Assembly (NCBI RefSeq): GCF_004614165.1
Contig: NZ_SPVG01000173.1
Span: 1-38,514, forward strand
Source: Duganella callida
GTDB taxonomy: Bacteria > Pseudomonadota > Gammaproteobacteria > Burkholderiales > Burkholderiaceae_D
Length of the DNA stretch: 38,514 bases
Direction of reading: 5' to 3'
Under the pieces are notes generated by a model. That model searched no databases. It was not told the DNA's origin and saw only the letters and a list, made by a program, of their open reading frames with translations. The position numbers and the translations under genes were made by a program. Every line of letters begins with the position of its first letter. Position 1 is the first letter of the stretch. This document shows, one piece after another, positions 9,908-18,235 of this stretch.

Positions 9908-10105
9908 ACGTTTTGGTGCTCGCGCTTTCGTCTGGAGGCGCAGTTAAACGGGAAACAGGAAGCCATATCGGCCAACCTGTGCTGCCCCCGCAACGGTCAA
10001 CAAGCGTCGTCTCACACACGACTACCCGCTTCGCTACGCCACTGTGCCTCGTGCATGGGAAGGTCAGGCGGGTCTGCTTGCCAGCCCGGATACCGGCCAA
10101 ACAGG
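9908..10105 (+). promoter_or_regulatory. Cobalamin (B12) riboswitch, class I
   Basis: The leader holds the conserved blocks in the right order: GGTGC at the 5' side, GTTAAACGGGAA, the L5 block GCTGCCCCCGCAAC (9981-9994), GCCACTG (10038-10044), GGGAAGG, and the B12 box AGCCCGGATACCGGCC (10083-10098). Adenosylcobalamin or a related corrinoid should bind the RNA and lower expression of the operon that begins at 10248. The exact 5' edge is approximate. Confidence 0.96.
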
Positions 10106-10134
10106 TGGAAGCGCCTCGTGCGCTTCTGTTCATT

Positions 10135-10165
10135 CCGCTCACGGGGAGGTGAGCGGTTTGCTTCT
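10135..10165 (+). terminator. Rho-independent terminator in the riboswitch expression platform
   Basis: CCGCTCAC (10135-10142), loop GGGGAG, GTGAGCGG (10149-10156), then TTTGCTTCT. The loop GGGG can pair with the CCCC of riboswitch L5 (9986-9989), as in the known L5-L13 kissing contact, so corrinoid binding would stabilise the terminator. A second hairpin, GAAGCGC-ctcgt-GCGCTTC, lies at 10108-10126 and may be a linker or part of an antiterminator. Confidence 0.75.
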
Positions 10166-10247
10166 GCCGTCCTGACATTTTCTATGCTTTTATTCAGCGC
10201 CGCATGCGCCCGTGCGCCGTTGCGCGCTGCTTTTCCGGGATCCCCAC

Positions 10248-10844
10248 ATGCCTACTCTGCCGACCGATGCCGCCATTCATTCGCTTGAAACGCTGCTGTA
10301 TTCCATTTCCAATGTCATGTATCTGCCGGTATTGCTCGGCATCGCCGCACTGGTGCTGCATATGCTGCTCTGCTTCGGCACCTTCGGCGCCGAGTGGCTG
10401 GAGCGCCGCCGCGGCGTGCGCATGCTGGTTGCCACCGCCAGGCAAGAAATGAACGCTGCGCTGACCGCGCAGGAAGGTGATCCGCCGCTGGATGCGCGCC
10501 TGGAACGCGTGGTGCAGCGCGCCGATACCGCCGGTGTGCGCCGCCTCGACGGCGTGCGCTTCGTGGTGCGCGTCGGTCCCGCGCTGGGCCTGATGGGCAC
10601 CCTGATCCCGATGGGTATTTCGCTGGCCGGTCTGGCGCAGGGCAATCTGCCGAAGATGGCGGAGTCGATGACCACCGCGTTCACCGCCACCGTGGTCGGT
10701 CTGGCCTGCTCAGTCACCGCCTACGTATTGACGCTGGTGCGTGAGCACTGGTTGCGCAGCGATCTGACCGAGATCGCCTATCAGGCCGAATCGCTGCTGG
10801 CGTCGCACGGCGCCAGGCCGCATCTGGTGCGCGCGGAGGCTTGA
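10248..10844 (+). CDS. MotA/TolQ/ExbB-family proton channel protein (HmuU-like)
   Basis: This 198-residue inner-membrane protein is the channel half of a proton-driven motor. One hydrophobic segment near residues 20-45 (VMYLPVLLGIAALVLHMLLCF) is followed by a cytoplasmic region and two C-terminal helices carrying the family signature: VRVGPALGLMGTLIPMG, then MTTAFTATVVGLACSVTAYVL with the Thr residues that line the ExbB/TolQ/MotA pore. The start at 10248 has GGGA 7 bp upstream; a longer in-frame start at 10212 would add 12 residues without a clear signal. It is the first gene after the riboswitch and lies 1 bp from the DUF2149 gene, its probable ExbD-like partner. ExbB itself is usually somewhat longer (about 240). 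Substrate energised is inferred to be the CobN-like protein and/or the receptor of the same operon. Confidence 0.88.
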   Translation: MPTLPTDAAIHSLETLLYSISNVMYLPVLLGIAALVLHMLLCFGTFGAEWLERRRGVRMLVATARQEMNAALTAQEGDPPLDARLERVVQRADTAGVRRLDGVRFVVRVGPALGLMGTLIPMGISLAGLAQGNLPKMAESMTTAFTATVVGLACSVTAYVLTLVREHWLRSDLTEIAYQAESLLASHGARPHLVRAEA

Positions 10845-10845
10845 G

Positions 10846-11181
10846 ATGCGCTATCTGAATAAACACCGCTTCAGCCGCATCGGCGAACATGGCGACGATC
10901 CCCTGTCCGGCGTGGCCAATCTGTTCGACGCCAGCATCGTGTTCATCGTGGCGATGATGCTGGCGCTGTTCTCGGCCTGGAACATGATGGATCTGCTGGA
11001 CCCGAATTCGGAAGTCACCATCGCCAAAAAATCGGCCGATGGCCACGTCGAGGTGCTGACCAAGAAGGGTTCGGAGATCAAGGTCAGCAAGTCCAGCGAT
11101 AAGCAGTTGTCCGGCTCGGGCAAGCGCCTGGGCACGGCCTACCAGCTGCCGGACGGGAAGGTGATCTATGTACCGGAATAA
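10846..11181 (+). CDS. DUF2149 protein, ExbD-like partner (HmuV-like)
   Basis: This 111-residue protein has one membrane helix at about residues 26-50 (FDASIVFIVAMMLALFSAW) preceded by a short cytoplasmic tail with GDDPLSGVANLFD, the core of the DUF2149 family. Asp28 sits at the start of the helix, the position of the essential proton-carrying Asp25 in ExbD; that analogy is mine. The C-terminal 60 residues are Lys/Ser-rich and should be periplasmic. GGAGG precedes its ATG, which is 1 bp after the stop of the ExbB-like gene, and its end overlaps the CobN-like gene by 14 bp. Channel-partner function is inferred from architecture and gene order; biochemical data on the family are few. Confidence 0.85.
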   Translation: MRYLNKHRFSRIGEHGDDPLSGVANLFDASIVFIVAMMLALFSAWNMMDLLDPNSEVTIAKKSADGHVEVLTKKGSEIKVSKSSDKQLSGSGKRLGTAYQLPDGKVIYVPE

Positions 11182-14100
11182 TCAGCTGATCGCGGTATTG
11201 CTGTTGCTGCTGTCGCTGTGCATGGGCGGTTACGTGCACTCGGCGCAGGCGCCGCGCACGCTGGCGCTGATGCTGGGCGATGTGGAGTCGCGTCCCGCCG
11301 TGCTGGCGGTGCGCGGCCTGCAGTCGGAGCTGAAGGAGTTGAATGTCGCCATACGCATCATTCCGGTCAATGGCTTGACGCCGGCGGACCGCGCTGCCCT
11401 TGCCGCCGCCGACGTCGCGGTCATCAACGTCAAGGGCCGGCAGGCGATGGTTGGGCTGACCTCGGAGCTGGAGGCACTGCAGAAGGCGCGCAGGCCGGTG
11501 TTCGCCGTCGGCGGCGCCATGGACGATAATCTGCGCGAACTCGGCGTGCGCGACGATAAGAACATCCAGTCCTATCACAGCGAAGGCGGCGTGGAAAACG
11601 TCGGCAATATGCTTCGCTACATTTTGCGTAACAGCTTCGGCTCCAGGATAAGTGTGGCGCCGGTGCATGCGATGCCGGAAGCCGGCCTGTATGACGTGCA
11701 GGCCAACCGCACCGTCGGCAGCTTCGACGATTATGTGCGCGGCTACGCCCATCACAAGGTCGGTGCGCCATGGATCGCGGTGCCGTTCTATCGCGCCAGC
11801 CTGGTGGCGGGACAGACCTTGCCGCTGGCGGCGATCACCGACCGGCTGGAAGCAAGCGGCTACAACGTGGCGCCGCTGTTCGGCTATCCCTACGAAGTGC
11901 CTCTGAAGCTGCTGATCGACGACGGTGGCAAAAGCCGCGTGGATCTGATCGTCGCCCTGGGCATGAAGGTCGGCGGCACCGCCAGTGTCGGCACGCTGCT
12001 GGACCAGATCGGCGTCCCGGCGATCAATGCCATCACGCTGAGCCAACAGACGCTGGCGCAATGGCGGGAATCGAAAATCGGCCTTGATATCATCGAACGC
12101 ACCTGGCAACTCGCCGGTGCCGAAGCCGCAGGCCTGATCCAGCCGACGGTGGTGGCCAGCCGTGAACGCATCAGCGACGCGCAGACCGGCCTGGCCTACG
12201 TGGAGGAGACTCCCATCCCCGAGCGCATCGAACGCCTCAACGAACGCGTGGCGGCCTGGCTCAAGCTGCGCCACGCGGCCAACGGCAACAAGCGCGTCGC
12301 CATGATCTACTTTAATTATCCGCATGGTTCGGAGACCATCGGCGCGGCTTATCTGAACGTGCTGCCCGAAAGCCTGTGGCAGATCGTCCAGCGGCTGAAG
12401 CGCGATGGCTATCAGACCGGCGACGCGCTGCCGCCGTCCGGGCCAGAACTGCAGGGCGAGATTCAGAAGTGGGGCAACTACCCCGGCAAGTCGAAGGGAG
12501 ATTACAACGCGGGCCTCAAGCATCTGGCGGAGAGCGGTCAGGCTTTGCTGGTGCCGCTGTCGGCCTATCAGCAGTGGTTCGCCGGGCTGCCGCAGCCGCT
12601 GCGCGCGTCGATCGAACAGTCGTGGGGCAAGCCTGAAAATGCGCCTGTCCTGTGGCGCAATGCGAAGGGAGAGGCATTCTTCGTCTACCCGGCGCGCCGC
12701 TACGGCAATGTGCTGATGGCGCCGCAGCCGGGCCGCGCCTGGGAGCAGAACCTGGAGAAGCTGCACAATGAGGTGAGCATGCCGCCATCGCACGAATACA
12801 TCGCGTTTTATCTCTGGTTGCAGAAGGACTTCAATGCCGATGCGGTGATGCATATCGGTACCCACGGCACGCAGGAATGGCTGACCGGTAAGGAGGCCGG
12901 CCTGTCCGCCAGCGATCCGACCGAGGCGCTGATCGGCGCCATGCCCAACATTTATCCGTATGTGATGGACGATGTGGGCGAGGGCATACAGGCCAAGCGC
13001 CGCGGCATGGCCACCATCATCGATCACATGACGCCACCGTTCGATGTGGCCGGCCTGAATCCCGACCTGCGCGAACTGGGCGCGTTGCTGAACGACTACC
13101 GCGTCGCCGAGCAGAAAAGCCCGCTGCTGGCGGCCAGCCATCTGAAGGCGATCAACCGTCTGGCGGCGCGCAGCGGCGTCCTCAAGGACATGAAAAAGGC
13201 CGAGCTGAAAACCGAGGCCGATATGGAAGGACTGGAGGAATACCTCGACGACACCGGCAACCGCCTGACGCCATTCGGCCTGCACACCTTCGGCGTGGCG
13301 CCGGACGCGGAACAGCGCAACGCCACCGCGCGCGCCGTGGTCAGTCTGGATACGGCCGCCACGCCTGAGCAGAAAGCCAAACGTATCGCGCAGCTGGACG
13401 CCGATATCGAACAAAGCGCGCAGCTGGAGCTGGACCGGCTGATGCAGGCGCTGTCCGGCCGCTACATCCCGACCGGCGTGAGCGCGGATCTGGTGCGCAA
13501 CCCGAACGCGCTGCCGACCGGCCGTAATTTCTTCGGTCTCGATCCGTCGCGGATTCCGAGCAAGACCACTTACGAGGCGGGCGCGAAACTGGCGCAGCAG
13601 CTGGTGGACGATTACCGCAGGCGCCACGGCGCTTATCCTGAAAAACTCAGCATGAACCTGTGGGGCGTGGAGACCTCGCGCCACGAAGGCGTGATGGAGG
13701 CGCAGGCCATGTCGCTGATGGGCGTCCGTCCGACGTGGGATGAGCGTGGCCGCGTGACCGGCGTCGAGCCTATCCCGCGCCAGCAGCTGGGCCGTCCGCG
13801 GGTGGATGTGACGCTGGTGTCGTCCGGCCTGTTCCGCGATCTGTTCCCGAATCTGTTGACGCTGATGGATCAGGCGGCGCAGCTGGCGCAGAAGCAGGAC
13901 GATGACGGCGGCAACGTGTTGCGGCAGCACAGCGGCAAGGTGGCGGCGGCGCTGCTCCAGCGCGGCATCCCGGCCGAGGAAGCGCAGCGCATGGCGTCGG
14001 TGCGGATCTTCGGCCTGCCGAGCGGCGCCTACGGTACCCAGATCGAGAAGCTGATCCCGCTTACCAACGCCTGGCGGAACGAGAAGGAAGTGGCGGATGT

Positions 14101-15202
14101 TTTCATCAACCGCATGAGCCATCCGTTCGGCGCGGGATACTGGGGCGATGACAAGGCCACGCCCGAACAGCGCCGCGAGTTGTTCAGGCAGGCGCTGTCC
14201 GGCAGCCAGATCGCGCTGCACAGCCGGTCCAGCAACCTGTTCGCGACGCTGGATAACGATGACTTCTTCCAGTACCTGGGCGGCACCGCGATGGCGATCC
14301 GCAGCGTGGACGGCAAGACGCCCGAGGTGATGGTCAGCGACCTGTCGAATCCGCGCCGCGCCAGCCACAAGTCGCTGGAGATGTACATGGGGCAGGAGAT
14401 GCAGGAGCGATACCTGAATCCGCGCTGGGCCGACAGCATGCTGAAGGAAGGTTATTCCGGCGCGCGCTACATCAACCGCGTGGTCGACTATTTGTGGGCC
14501 TGGCAGGTCACGGTGCCGGAGGTGGTCGATGGCGGCAAGTGGCAGCGCATGTACGACACGTATGTGGAAGACCGCCATGGCCTCAAGGTGCGCGAGCGTT
14601 TCGCCAATGCGGGCAACCTGCGCGCCTTCCAGGCTGTGACGGACCGCATGCTGAGCGCCATCGAGCGCGGTTACTGGAAGCCGTCAGACGCGGTCCGCAA
14701 CAAGCTGACGCAGATGAATGCGCAGGCGATCAGGGATGCCGGAGTGTCGTGCAGCGCGGATTCGTGCAGCAAGGCGACGCTGAAAATCGCGCCGCAATTC
14801 AATGCCGACTTTGCACCCAATGCCGGCACCAATGCCGCCGTCGTGCGTGGCGCTGTCGCGGCCGCGCGTCCGGGCGGTGCGGCGCCGTCGCCGCAGGCGG
14901 CAATGCAGAACGCGGCCGCCGAGCTGCAGGCATTGCAGGCCAAGGCGCAGGAGCAGGAGATGCAGCCGCCCGTGCAGGCAAGTGCGCCGCCGTCCGTTCC
15001 GGCCAAGCCCAAGCCGGCGCTGCAAGCCAAACCCGAAGCGGACGCCAAGGTCAGCGGCTTTGAAATGGAAACCCTGACCAATCTCACGCCAGTGCAGAAG
15101 ACCGTCGGCACGCTGGCACTGCTGGCGCTGGCCGCGGCGCTGGTTGGTATCGGCTACATCGGCCGTCGCAACAAACTCCGTAAATTGAAAGACTTCGTAT
15201 GA
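11168..15202 (+). CDS. Exported, membrane-anchored CobN-like tetrapyrrole chelatase (HmuS-like)
   Basis: This 1344-residue protein belongs to the CobN/magnesium chelatase H family, whose members insert metal into corrin or porphyrin rings (HmuS relatives are linked to haem demetallation). Signature blocks are HIGTHGTQEWLTGKEAG from residue 561, AMPNIYPYVMDDVGEG then QAKRRG, NLWGVETSRHEG, GRPRVDVTLVSSGLFRDL, and a C-terminal WAWQVTVPEVV region. Unlike cobaltochelatase CobN it has a signal peptide (residues 1-27, cleavage near HSAQA), and a Pro/Ala/Gln/Lys-rich linker (about 1215-1305) leads to one membrane helix (about 1311-1331) with a basic cytoplasmic end. The body should thus lie in the periplasm, tethered to the inner membrane. 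No CobS/CobT or ChlI/ChlD ATPase subunits are nearby; the ExbB/ExbD-like pair could supply energy instead. Its gene overlaps both neighbours (14 bp and 4 bp). Cobalt or corrinoid as substrate is inferred from the riboswitch. Confidence 0.9.
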   Translation: MYRNNQLIAVLLLLLSLCMGGYVHSAQAPRTLALMLGDVESRPAVLAVRGLQSELKELNVAIRIIPVNGLTPADRAALAAADVAVINVKGRQAMVGLTSELEALQKARRPVFAVGGAMDDNLRELGVRDDKNIQSYHSEGGVENVGNMLRYILRNSFGSRISVAPVHAMPEAGLYDVQANRTVGSFDDYVRGYAHHKVGAPWIAVPFYRASLVAGQTLPLAAITDRLEASGYNVAPLFGYPYEVPLKLLIDDGGKSRVDLIVALGMKVGGTASVGTLLDQIGVPAINAITLSQQTLAQWRESKIGLDIIERTWQLAGAEAAGLIQPTVVASRERISDAQTGLAYVEETPIPERIERLNERVAAWLKLRHAANGNKRVAMIYFNYPHGSETIGAAYLNVLPESLWQIVQRLKRDGYQTGDALPPSGPELQGEIQKWGNYPGKSKGDYNAGLKHLAESGQALLVPLSAYQQWFAGLPQPLRASIEQSWGKPENAPVLWRNAKGEAFFVYPARRYGNVLMAPQPGRAWEQNLEKLHNEVSMPPSHEYIAFYLWLQKDFNADAVMHIGTHGTQEWLTGKEAGLSASDPTEALIGAMPNIYPYVMDDVGEGIQAKRRGMATIIDHMTPPFDVAGLNPDLRELGALLNDYRVAEQKSPLLAASHLKAINRLAARSGVLKDMKKAELKTEADMEGLEEYLDDTGNRLTPFGLHTFGVAPDAEQRNATARAVVSLDTAATPEQKAKRIAQLDADIEQSAQLELDRLMQALSGRYIPTGVSADLVRNPNALPTGRNFFGLDPSRIPSKTTYEAGAKLAQQLVDDYRRRHGAYPEKLSMNLWGVETSRHEGVMEAQAMSLMGVRPTWDERGRVTGVEPIPRQQLGRPRVDVTLVSSGLFRDLFPNLLTLMDQAAQLAQKQDDDGGNVLRQHSGKVAAALLQRGIPAEEAQRMASVRIFGLPSGAYGTQIEKLIPLTNAWRNEKEVADVFINRMSHPFGAGYWGDDKATPEQRRELFRQALSGSQIALHSRSSNLFATLDNDDFFQYLGGTAMAIRSVDGKTPEVMVSDLSNPRRASHKSLEMYMGQEMQERYLNPRWADSMLKEGYSGARYINRVVDYLWAWQVTVPEVVDGGKWQRMYDTYVEDRHGLKVRERFANAGNLRAFQAVTDRMLSAIERGYWKPSDAVRNKLTQMNAQAIRDAGVSCSADSCSKATLKIAPQFNADFAPNAGTNAAVVRGAVAAARPGGAAPSPQAAMQNAAAELQALQAKAQEQEMQPPVQASAPPSVPAKPKPALQAKPEADAKVSGFEMETLTNLTPVQKTVGTLALLALAAALVGIGYIGRRNKLRKLKDFV

Positions 15203-17241
15203 TTCAACAATCTATCGTGGCGCTGGCTGTCGCTTTGCCGTTGACTGTCCATGCCGGCGACACCGACGTCACCGACACGGTCGAGGTGCGCGGCCATTAC
15301 GACAATGGCGTCGGCACTTCCGGCGCCGCCAGCCAGGGCGCGGTGACGGCCGAATTGATCGCCAATCGGCCGGCGCTGCGTCCCGGTGAACTGCTGGAGT
15401 TTGTGCCGGGCGTGATCGTCACCCAGCACAGCGGCGACGGCAAGGCCAATCAGTACTTCCTGCGCGGCTTCAACCTGGATCACGGCACCGACTTTGCGAC
15501 TTTCGTCGATGGCATGCCGGTCAATATGCGCACTCACGCACACGGCCAGGGTTACACCGATCTGAATTTCCTGATCCCGGAACTGGTGGACCGCATCAAC
15601 TACAAGAAAGGCCCGTACTACGCCGACGAAGGCGACTTCGCCTCCGCCGGCGCGGCGCACATGACGCTGGCGAACCGGCTGAGAGAAAACACCGCCAGCG
15701 TGACCGTCGGCGAAAACCAGTACATCCGTTCCGTGGTCACCGGCTCCACCGCGCTGGGAGCGGGCAATCTGGTATACGGCGCGGAGCTGGGGCACAACAA
15801 CGGACCCTGGCTGGAGCCGGAAGCCTTTCATAAAAGCCTGGGCGTGCTGCGCTACGCGCAGGGCGCCAGCGACGATCAGTTCAGCGTCACCGGCATGTTT
15901 TACAAGGGCGCCTGGTATGCGAGCAACCAGATTCCGCTGCGCGCGGTGCAGGCGGGCGGGCTCGATCCTTACGGCGTCATTGATCCCAGCGACGGCGGCG
16001 CGACGGCGCGTTACAGCCTGTCTGCCACCATGCGCCGGCGCAGCAGCGAACAGCTGCTGCAGGCGAACGCCTACGTGGTCCAATCGAGCCTGACGCTGTA
16101 CAACGACTTCACTTACTTTCTTGACGATCCGGTGAACGGCGACCAGGCGCGCCAGACCGAGAAGCGCCGCATCGGTGGTTTCGATGTGGCGAACACCTGG
16201 TTCAGCCGCTGGGGCAGTTTCGATGTCAGCAACAAGGCCGGCGTGCAGGGGCGTTACGACGATATCTCGCCACTGGCACTCGACGCCACGCGCAACCAGC
16301 AGACGCTGCACAACATCACCCAGTCGCAGGTCAAGGAGGGCAGTATCGCGGCCTATCTGGAGAACACCGTGCAGTGGCGCGACTGGCTGCGTACCACGGC
16401 GGGCCTGCGTTACGACCGTTACCGCTTCGACGTCGCCAGCAATATCGCTGAGAACTCGGGCAAGGTCGATGCCGGCACCACGTCGCCGAAAATCTCGGTG
16501 GTGCTCGGCCCGTGGGACAAGACGGAGTTCTTCATCAATTATGGCGAGGGCTTTCACAGCAATGATGCGCGCGGCACCACCGTGCACCTGGCGCCGAAGG
16601 AACGCGAACCCGTCGATCCGGTGACGCCGCTGGTGAAGACGCGCGGAGCGGAGCTGGGCGTGCGCAGCGAGATCATCCCCGGCCTGCAAAGCTCGGCCGC
16701 CCTGTGGCAGCTGCGTTCTGCATCGGAGCTGGTGTTCTCCGGCGATGCCGGCGACACTTCGGCGAGCCGCGGCAGCTACCGTTCCGGCATCGAGTGGAAC
16801 AACCACTACATCGCTGCGTCATGGCTGCTGTTCGACCTCGATCTGGCGTACTCGCGGGGCCACTACACCGAGCATGATGCGGCGGGAGATTACATCCCGG
16901 GGGCGATCGGCAAGGTCGCATCGTTCGGCGCCACCATCAGCGATCTGGGGCCATGGTCGGCGGCGTTCCAGATGCGCTATTTCGGACCGCGTCCGCTGAT
17001 CGAAGATAACAGCCAGCGCTCGGCCACCACCGCGATCGCTTACGCGCGCCTGGGCTACAAGTTCAAGCGCCGCTGGACGGTGCAACTGGACGCGTTCAAC
17101 CTGTTCGACCGCCAGGTCAGTGACGTGGACTACTATTACGCGTCGCGACTGCCGGGCGAGCCGGCCGAAGGGGTGCAGGACATCCACACCCATCCGGCCG
17201 AGCGCCGCAGCTTCCGGCTGACGCTGAAGACGGCGTTCTAG
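15199..17241 (+). CDS. TonB-dependent outer-membrane receptor, predicted corrinoid/cobalt uptake
   Basis: This 680-residue receptor has a signal peptide (residues 1-19, ending LTVHA), a plug domain with LRGFNLDHGTD from residue 88 and FVDGMPVNMRTHAHGQG, and a 22-strand-type barrel ending in Phe (FRLTLKTAF). A possible TonB box, DTVEVRG, lies near residue 26. The ATG overlaps the chelatase stop (ATGA), so it is the last gene of the riboswitch operon. It does not look like a close BtuB relative by eye. Substrate is inferred from the cobalamin riboswitch: a corrinoid, a cobalt chelate or another tetrapyrrole. His-rich segments (HAHGQG in the plug; HTHP near the C-terminus) might bind metal. TonB itself is not encoded in the window. 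Confidence 0.9.
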   Translation: MIQQSIVALAVALPLTVHAGDTDVTDTVEVRGHYDNGVGTSGAASQGAVTAELIANRPALRPGELLEFVPGVIVTQHSGDGKANQYFLRGFNLDHGTDFATFVDGMPVNMRTHAHGQGYTDLNFLIPELVDRINYKKGPYYADEGDFASAGAAHMTLANRLRENTASVTVGENQYIRSVVTGSTALGAGNLVYGAELGHNNGPWLEPEAFHKSLGVLRYAQGASDDQFSVTGMFYKGAWYASNQIPLRAVQAGGLDPYGVIDPSDGGATARYSLSATMRRRSSEQLLQANAYVVQSSLTLYNDFTYFLDDPVNGDQARQTEKRRIGGFDVANTWFSRWGSFDVSNKAGVQGRYDDISPLALDATRNQQTLHNITQSQVKEGSIAAYLENTVQWRDWLRTTAGLRYDRYRFDVASNIAENSGKVDAGTTSPKISVVLGPWDKTEFFINYGEGFHSNDARGTTVHLAPKEREPVDPVTPLVKTRGAELGVRSEIIPGLQSSAALWQLRSASELVFSGDAGDTSASRGSYRSGIEWNNHYIAASWLLFDLDLAYSRGHYTEHDAAGDYIPGAIGKVASFGATISDLGPWSAAFQMRYFGPRPLIEDNSQRSATTAIAYARLGYKFKRRWTVQLDAFNLFDRQVSDVDYYYASRLPGEPAEGVQDIHTHPAERRSFRLTLKTAF

Positions 17242-17280
17242 CGGGCGGCGTGGCGTGGGCGGTGGTGCTACCATGGGCCG

Positions 17281-18003
17281 ATGACGACTCCATACCAACT
17301 ATATTACTGGGACGGTCTGCAGGGCCGCGGCGAATTCGTGCGGCTGGCGCTGGAGGAGGCCGGCATTCCGTACCAGGATGTGGCGCGGCAGAAGAAGGGC
17401 ATGCCGGCGCTGATGGCCAGCCTGGATGCGGACAAGGTCGATCATCCCTCGTTCGCGCCGCCGGTGCTGCGCGCCGGCGACCTGCTGATCGGGCAGACGG
17501 CGAATATCCTGCTGTTCCTCGGTGCGCGGCACGGCCTGGCGCCGCGTGCGGAGGCGGGACGCCTGTGGGCCAACCAGCTGCAGCTGACCATCGCCGACAT
17601 CGTGGTGGAGGCGCACGATACCCACCATCCGATTTCGACCAACGATTATTACGAGGACCAGAAGAAGGAAGCCAGGGCGCGTGCCAGGGACTTCCGCGCG
17701 CACCGCATTCCCAAGTTTCTCGATTATTTTGAGGGCGTCATCCAGCACAATCCGGGGCGCGGCGGCTACGCGGTGGGTTCGCGGCTGTCGTACGTGGACC
17801 TGTCGCTGTTCCAATTGGTCGACGGTCTGCGCTACGCCTTCCCGAAGACCATGGACAAGCTGGCGCCGACCTGGCCGGGTCTGATGGCCTTATACGTCAA
17901 GGTGTCGCAGCGGCCGAATATCGCCGCCTACCTGCAATCGAAGCGGCGGATTCCGCACAATGAAAGCTGCATCTTCCGCCACTATCCCGAACTGGAAAAG
18001 TGA
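17281..18003 (+). CDS. Glutathione S-transferase family protein
   Basis: This 240-residue cytoplasmic protein has an N-terminal thioredoxin-like domain (residues 1-82) with YYWDGLQGRGEFVRLALEEAG, the GRGE..R pattern of alpha/mu/pi/sigma-type enzymes, the cis-Pro region PPVL and the glutathione-contacting QTANI. A helical C-terminal domain follows with the N-capping region YAVGSRLSYVDLSLFQ. Family members join glutathione to electrophiles or reduce peroxides; the substrate is unknown. It starts 39 bp after the receptor gene with no clear promoter or terminator, so read-through from the riboswitch operon is possible. Its stop codon abuts that of the convergent copZ. Confidence 0.88.
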   Translation: MTTPYQLYYWDGLQGRGEFVRLALEEAGIPYQDVARQKKGMPALMASLDADKVDHPSFAPPVLRAGDLLIGQTANILLFLGARHGLAPRAEAGRLWANQLQLTIADIVVEAHDTHHPISTNDYYEDQKKEARARARDFRAHRIPKFLDYFEGVIQHNPGRGGYAVGSRLSYVDLSLFQLVDGLRYAFPKTMDKLAPTWPGLMALYVKVSQRPNIAAYLQSKRRIPHNESCIFRHYPELEK

Positions 18004-18204
18004 TCAGCTGGCGCTGGTGACCGGATAACCGGCATCCACGATTGCCGCCTGCAGCGGCGCCAGCGGCGCCGAGCTGGCGATCTTCATCGACCTGGTGGCC
18101 AGGTCGATCTCGACTTTGGCCGCCGCGTCGACCCCCTGCACGGCCTTGGTGACCGCACCCACACAATGGCCGCAGCTCATGTTTTCTACCTGTAGCTGAT
18201 ACAT
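18004..18204 (-). CDS. copZ: Heavy-metal-associated (HMA) copper chaperone, CopZ-like
   Basis: This 66-residue cytoplasmic protein is a single ferredoxin-like HMA domain with the Cu(I) motif MSCGHC (Cys11, Cys14). Family members bind Cu(I) and hand it to CopA or CueR. It has its own CueR-type promoter 30-60 bp upstream and AGGAG precedes the ATG. Its stop codon directly touches that of the GST gene on the other strand (TGATCA at 18001-18006). It belongs with copA-cueR at 7195-9785 but is separated from them by the riboswitch operon. Confidence 0.93.
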   Translation of the reverse strand: MYQLQVENMSCGHCVGAVTKAVQGVDAAAKVEIDLATRSMKIASSAPLAPLQAAIVDAGYPVTSAS

Positions 18205-18235
18205 CGCATACTCCTTGAACAGTGACGATGGCTAC

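Noticed and set aside
9913-10288. Short open frames across the riboswitch leader
   Set aside because: They coincide with conserved riboswitch structure and lack family similarity or ribosome-binding sites.
11084-14578. 1164-codon open frame on the minus strand opposite the CobN-like gene
   Set aside because: It is an antisense frame with Arg/His/Gln-rich composition and no recognisable domain, while the plus strand carries strong CobN motifs.
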